Origin: Pseudomonadota bacterium
GTDB lineage: Bacteria > Pseudomonadota > Gammaproteobacteria > Burkholderiales > Burkholderiaceae_C
Reading direction: 5' to 3'
DNA: 45,408 nucleotides
Assembly (NCBI GenBank): GCA_963205115.1
Contig: CAUJHV010000069.1
Coordinates: 1 to 45,408 of the forward strand
The first letter of the stretch is position 1; each line of letters opens with the position of its first letter. A program made the position numbers and the translations under genes. Positions 43,079 through 45,408 of the stretch are shown one piece after another. The notes beneath the pieces were generated by a model that saw nothing but the letters and a program-made list of their open reading frames with translations, was not told where the DNA came from and ran no database searches.

Positions 43079-44491
43079 TTAGACCACCCGGCCCGGATTC
43101 ATCAGGCCCTTGGGATCCAGCGCCTGCTTGATGGCACGCATCGTGGCCAGCGCCACCGGTGACTTGCGGTGTTGGAGTTCTTCGCGCTTGAGCTGGCCCA
43201 CGCCGTGCTCGGCGGAGATCGATCCACCGCAGGCCTGCACCTGGTCGTAGACGATGTCGTTGACGGCGGGTTCCTGCTCGCGCAGGAATTGGGCGGCATC
43301 GACGCCATCGGGCGCCTGCACGTTGTAGTGCAGGTTGCCGTCGCCCAGATGCCCGAAGTTCACGAGCCGGATGCCGGGCTGGTGCGCGGCCAGGGCGGCA
43401 TCGGTACGCGCGACAAAATCCGGGATGGCCGACACCGGCAGCGCGATGTCGTGTTTGATGTTGAGGCCTTCTTCGGACTGCGCCAGCGGAATCGACTCGC
43501 GCACGTGCCACAGCCCCTGCGACTGCGCCAGGCTCTCGGCGACCACCGCGTCCTGCACCAGGCCCTGCTCCAGCGCCGCCTCCAGCAGTTGCTCGAAACG
43601 TGCGCGCGCACGCGCTTCGCCTTCGGTATCCGACTGCTCGAGCAGCACCGTCCATTCGGCGGCGGGCAGCGGGCGCGGCAGCTGCGGGAAATGACGCGCG
43701 ACGAGCGCCAGCGAGAAGCGGTTCATCACCTCGAAGCCCGTCAGCCCTGGCCCCAGGCGTGACTGCGCCAGACCGAGCAGCGCGACGCAATCCGCCAGCG
43801 TGGCGCAGGACGTCAGCGCGGTGGTCACTGCGGCGGGCTTCGGCACGAGCTTCATCGTGGCGGCGGTGATGATGCCCAGCGTGCCTTCGCTGCCGATGTA
43901 GAGGTTGCGCAGGTCGTAGCCGGTGTTGTCTTTGCGCAGGCCCGACAAGCCGGGCCACACCGCGCCCTGAGGCGTCACGACCTCGAGGCCGAGGCACAGC
44001 TCGCGTGCATTGCCGTAGCGGACGACCTGCGTGCCGCCGGCATTCGTGGCCAGGTTGCCGCCCAGCGTGCAGCTGCCTTCGGCGGCCAGGCTCAGGGGAA
44101 AGAACAGGCCTTCGGCGTCCGCGGCCTCCTGCACGTGCTGCAGCACGCAGCCGGCGTCCGCCGTGATCGTGAGGTTGGCGCGATCGATCTGCCGGATGCG
44201 GTTCATGCGCCGCAGCGAGACCAGCACCTGCGTGCCGCTGCTGTCGGGCACACCGCCGCCCACCAGGCCCGTGTTGCCGCCCTGGGGCACCATGCTCACA
44301 CCGGCCTCCAGGCAGGCGCGGACGACGCGCGCGACCTGCTCGGTCGATGAGGGCCGCACGACGGCGCCGGCACGGCCATGCCAGCGGCGGCGCCAATCCT
44401 TCTCGTAGCCACTGAGGTCGCCCTCGACCAGGACATGTTCGCTGCCCACGGCCTCTTGCAAGGCGCGCAGCAAAGCCTGCGGAACACTCAT
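43079..44491 (-). CDS. FAD-linked oxidase, D-2-hydroxyacid dehydrogenase type
   Basis: PCMH-type flavoenzyme of 470 residues. The FAD-binding PQGGNTGLVGGGVPD is at 69-83, and the C-terminal FAD_oxidase_C domain has GHLGDGNLHYN and AEHGVGQLKREEL. It belongs with GlcD, D-lactate dehydrogenase and D-2-hydroxyglutarate dehydrogenase; the last is a good match by motif pattern but the substrate is unproven. The ATG at 44491 overlaps the DUF2069 stop as ATGA, so the two genes form a coupled minus-strand unit. An open frame continues upstream but only by overlapping DUF2069. Confidence 0.9.
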   Translation of the reverse strand: MSVPQALLRALQEAVGSEHVLVEGDLSGYEKDWRRRWHGRAGAVVRPSSTEQVARVVRACLEAGVSMVPQGGNTGLVGGGVPDSSGTQVLVSLRRMNRIRQIDRANLTITADAGCVLQHVQEAADAEGLFFPLSLAAEGSCTLGGNLATNAGGTQVVRYGNARELCLGLEVVTPQGAVWPGLSGLRKDNTGYDLRNLYIGSEGTLGIITAATMKLVPKPAAVTTALTSCATLADCVALLGLAQSRLGPGLTGFEVMNRFSLALVARHFPQLPRPLPAAEWTVLLEQSDTEGEARARARFEQLLEAALEQGLVQDAVVAESLAQSQGLWHVRESIPLAQSEEGLNIKHDIALPVSAIPDFVARTDAALAAHQPGIRLVNFGHLGDGNLHYNVQAPDGVDAAQFLREQEPAVNDIVYDQVQACGGSISAEHGVGQLKREELQHRKSPVALATMRAIKQALDPKGLMNPGRVV

Positions 44492-44910
44492 GACTTCGAT
44501 CCCTTCAGGCGCCCGCGGATGTGCAGGACGCAGGTCACGAAGATCGCCAGGCCCAGGGCCACCTCGGCCCATGCCATCGCCGACGAGCGCCCCGATTCGC
44601 TGGTGGCCCGCACCAGCCCTTCGCAGACATACAGCCACACCAGCAAGCTGAGCCAGCGATAGGTGTAGAGCCGGTAGCGCCACAGGCCCGGCAGCACGGG
44701 CAGCAGCGGCAGGACCTTGATCGCCCACGTGCCCGAGCCGGTAGGGGCGATCCAGAGTTCCCAGGCCAGACACAGGACGATCAGCACCACCGTGGCCGTG
44801 AGCGTGGCCGCTCGTGTGCGCTGTGCATCGGCGCCCGGCGCGGCTTCCGGTGGCGGCACGGAAGGGCCTGCGGCCTCGGCGTCGATGGGTGCGGGTGCGG
44901 CTACAGGCAT
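44488..44910 (-). CDS. DUF2069 family membrane protein
   Basis: Integral membrane protein of 140 residues with four predicted helices. An Ala/Pro-rich hydrophilic N terminus (first ~30 residues) precedes ATLTATVVLIVLCLAWELWIAP. Family signatures include PLLPVLPGLWRYRLYTYRWLS and the YVCEGLVRATSE block. The function is unknown. I chose the ATG at 44910. TATGAT (44922-44917 on the minus strand) lies six bases upstream, suggesting a leaderless transcript. A start at 44952 would overlap the divergent gene. Confidence 0.85.
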   Translation of the reverse strand: MPVAAPAPIDAEAAGPSVPPPEAAPGADAQRTRAATLTATVVLIVLCLAWELWIAPTGSGTWAIKVLPLLPVLPGLWRYRLYTYRWLSLLVWLYVCEGLVRATSESGRSSAMAWAEVALGLAIFVTCVLHIRGRLKGSKS

Positions 44911-44931
44911 GCTGGCATCATATCCAGCATG
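44908..44931. promoter_or_regulatory. palindromic divergent start region
   Basis: CATGCTGG (44908-44915) and CCAGCATG (44924-44931) form a perfect 8-bp inverted repeat around CATCATAT. The left arm contains the DUF2069 start codon (minus strand) and the right arm the YihY start codon. Only 18 bases separate the two genes. Confidence 0.7.
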
Positions 44932-45408
44932 GGTTTCCACCTTTCCCAACACTTGACCAGCCTTCGACTGCAGGCCTTGCAGCTGGCGCAGTCGCTGCAG
45001 ACCTGGCCGTGGATGGACACGGTGCAGACGCTGCGCGAGCGCTTCCGGGAAGACCGGCTGGGGCAGACGGCAGGCAGCCTGACCTTCACGACCCTGATCG
45101 CGCTGGTGCCGCTGCTGACGGTGATGCTGGCGATCTTCGCGGCATTCCCGTACTTCTCGAGTTTTCGCGGCGCGCTGGAGCAGTTCTTCCTGCAGAACCT
45201 GGTGCCCGACAGCATCGCCAAGCCGGTGCTGGTGGCGCTGACGCGTTTTGCCGACAAGGCCAATCGCATCGGCACGCTGGGTCTGGTGTTGCTGCTGAGC
45301 ACGGCCCTCGCGCTGATGCTGACCATCGACCGCACGCTCAACGCCATCTGGCGCGTGCGCACGCCGCGGCCGATCGCGCAGCGCGTGCTCGTCTACTGGG
45401 CGGCCGCC
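44929..45408 (+). CDS. YihY/BrkB family membrane protein, truncated by window end
   Basis: First 160 codons of an inner-membrane protein of the YihY/virulence factor BrkB family (sometimes wrongly called ribonuclease BN). The stretch LGQTAGSLTFTTLIALVPLLTVMLAIFAAFP is the family hallmark, followed by a second hydrophobic segment (GTLGLVLLLSTALALMLTIDRTLNAIWRV). The frame is open to the last base. It has no Shine-Dalgarno sequence and starts divergently from DUF2069. The role is unknown. Confidence 0.88.
   Translation, partial: MGFHLSQHLTSLRLQALQLAQSLQTWPWMDTVQTLRERFREDRLGQTAGSLTFTTLIALVPLLTVMLAIFAAFPYFSSFRGALEQFFLQNLVPDSIAKPVLVALTRFADKANRIGTLGLVLLLSTALALMLTIDRTLNAIWRVRTPRPIAQRVLVYWAAA

Overview
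The window reads as a chromosomal segment of a high-GC betaproteobacterium, order Burkholderiales. A Comamonadaceae- or Rubrivivax/Leptothrix-like genus is likely, but the sequence does not fix it. The evidence is the protein sequences, the strong G/C bias at third codon positions, and the gene order LMW phosphatase-iscRSUA-hscBA-fdx and rpsO-pnp-quinone oxidoreductase-tpiA-secG-tRNA-Leu-nuoA to nuoN. All genes are on the + strand until about 43.0 kb. There are no insertion sequences, phage genes, CRISPR arrays or rRNA genes.

Layout: (1) 49-2178, uvrB (excision repair). (2) 2420-9703, a polyol operon: a MalF/MalG-type ABC importer (binding protein, two permeases, ATPase), a ribitol-dehydrogenase-like SDR, a D-arabinitol 4-dehydrogenase-like enzyme and an AraC regulator. 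This is the only clearly accessory, catabolic module. (3) 9872-11673, an alpha/beta hydrolase and a low-molecular-weight tyrosine phosphatase. (4) 11744-17365, the ISC iron-sulfur assembly operon behind an IscR type-1 operator. (5) 17366-21349, a gap with a minus-strand terminator, then tsaD, an orphan Tat-exported binding protein and an aminotransferase. (6) 21352-26675, rpsO, pnp, a quinone oxidoreductase, tpiA and secG. (7) 26832-26916, tRNA-Leu(GAG), followed by a strong terminator. (8) 27094-41859, the complete 14-gene complex I operon with separate nuoC and nuoD, followed by a Nudix hydrolase and a DUF1178 protein. (9) 43079-44910, a minus-strand pair (FAD-linked oxidase and DUF2069 membrane protein), divergent from a YihY/BrkB gene cut off by the window edge.

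How the genes connect: the ISC operon supplies clusters that the complex I subunits NuoB, E, F, G and I require. The importer would feed polyols to two NAD-linked dehydrogenases, giving ketoses and NADH. No sugar kinase is present, so the ketoses must be phosphorylated by enzymes encoded elsewhere.

Most of the window is conserved housekeeping DNA, and I see no convincing wholly new multi-gene system. The most interesting unexplained material is small and non-coding: a possible antisense or small RNA between fdx and tsaD, a long hairpin in the pnp leader resembling an RNase III target, a hairpin after the binding-protein gene of the polyol operon, a short upstream ORF abutting hscB, a degenerate intergenic repeat inside the nuo operon, and a palindrome whose arms carry both divergent start codons at 44.9 kb. 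All motif calls were made by eye; no searches or folding programs were run.
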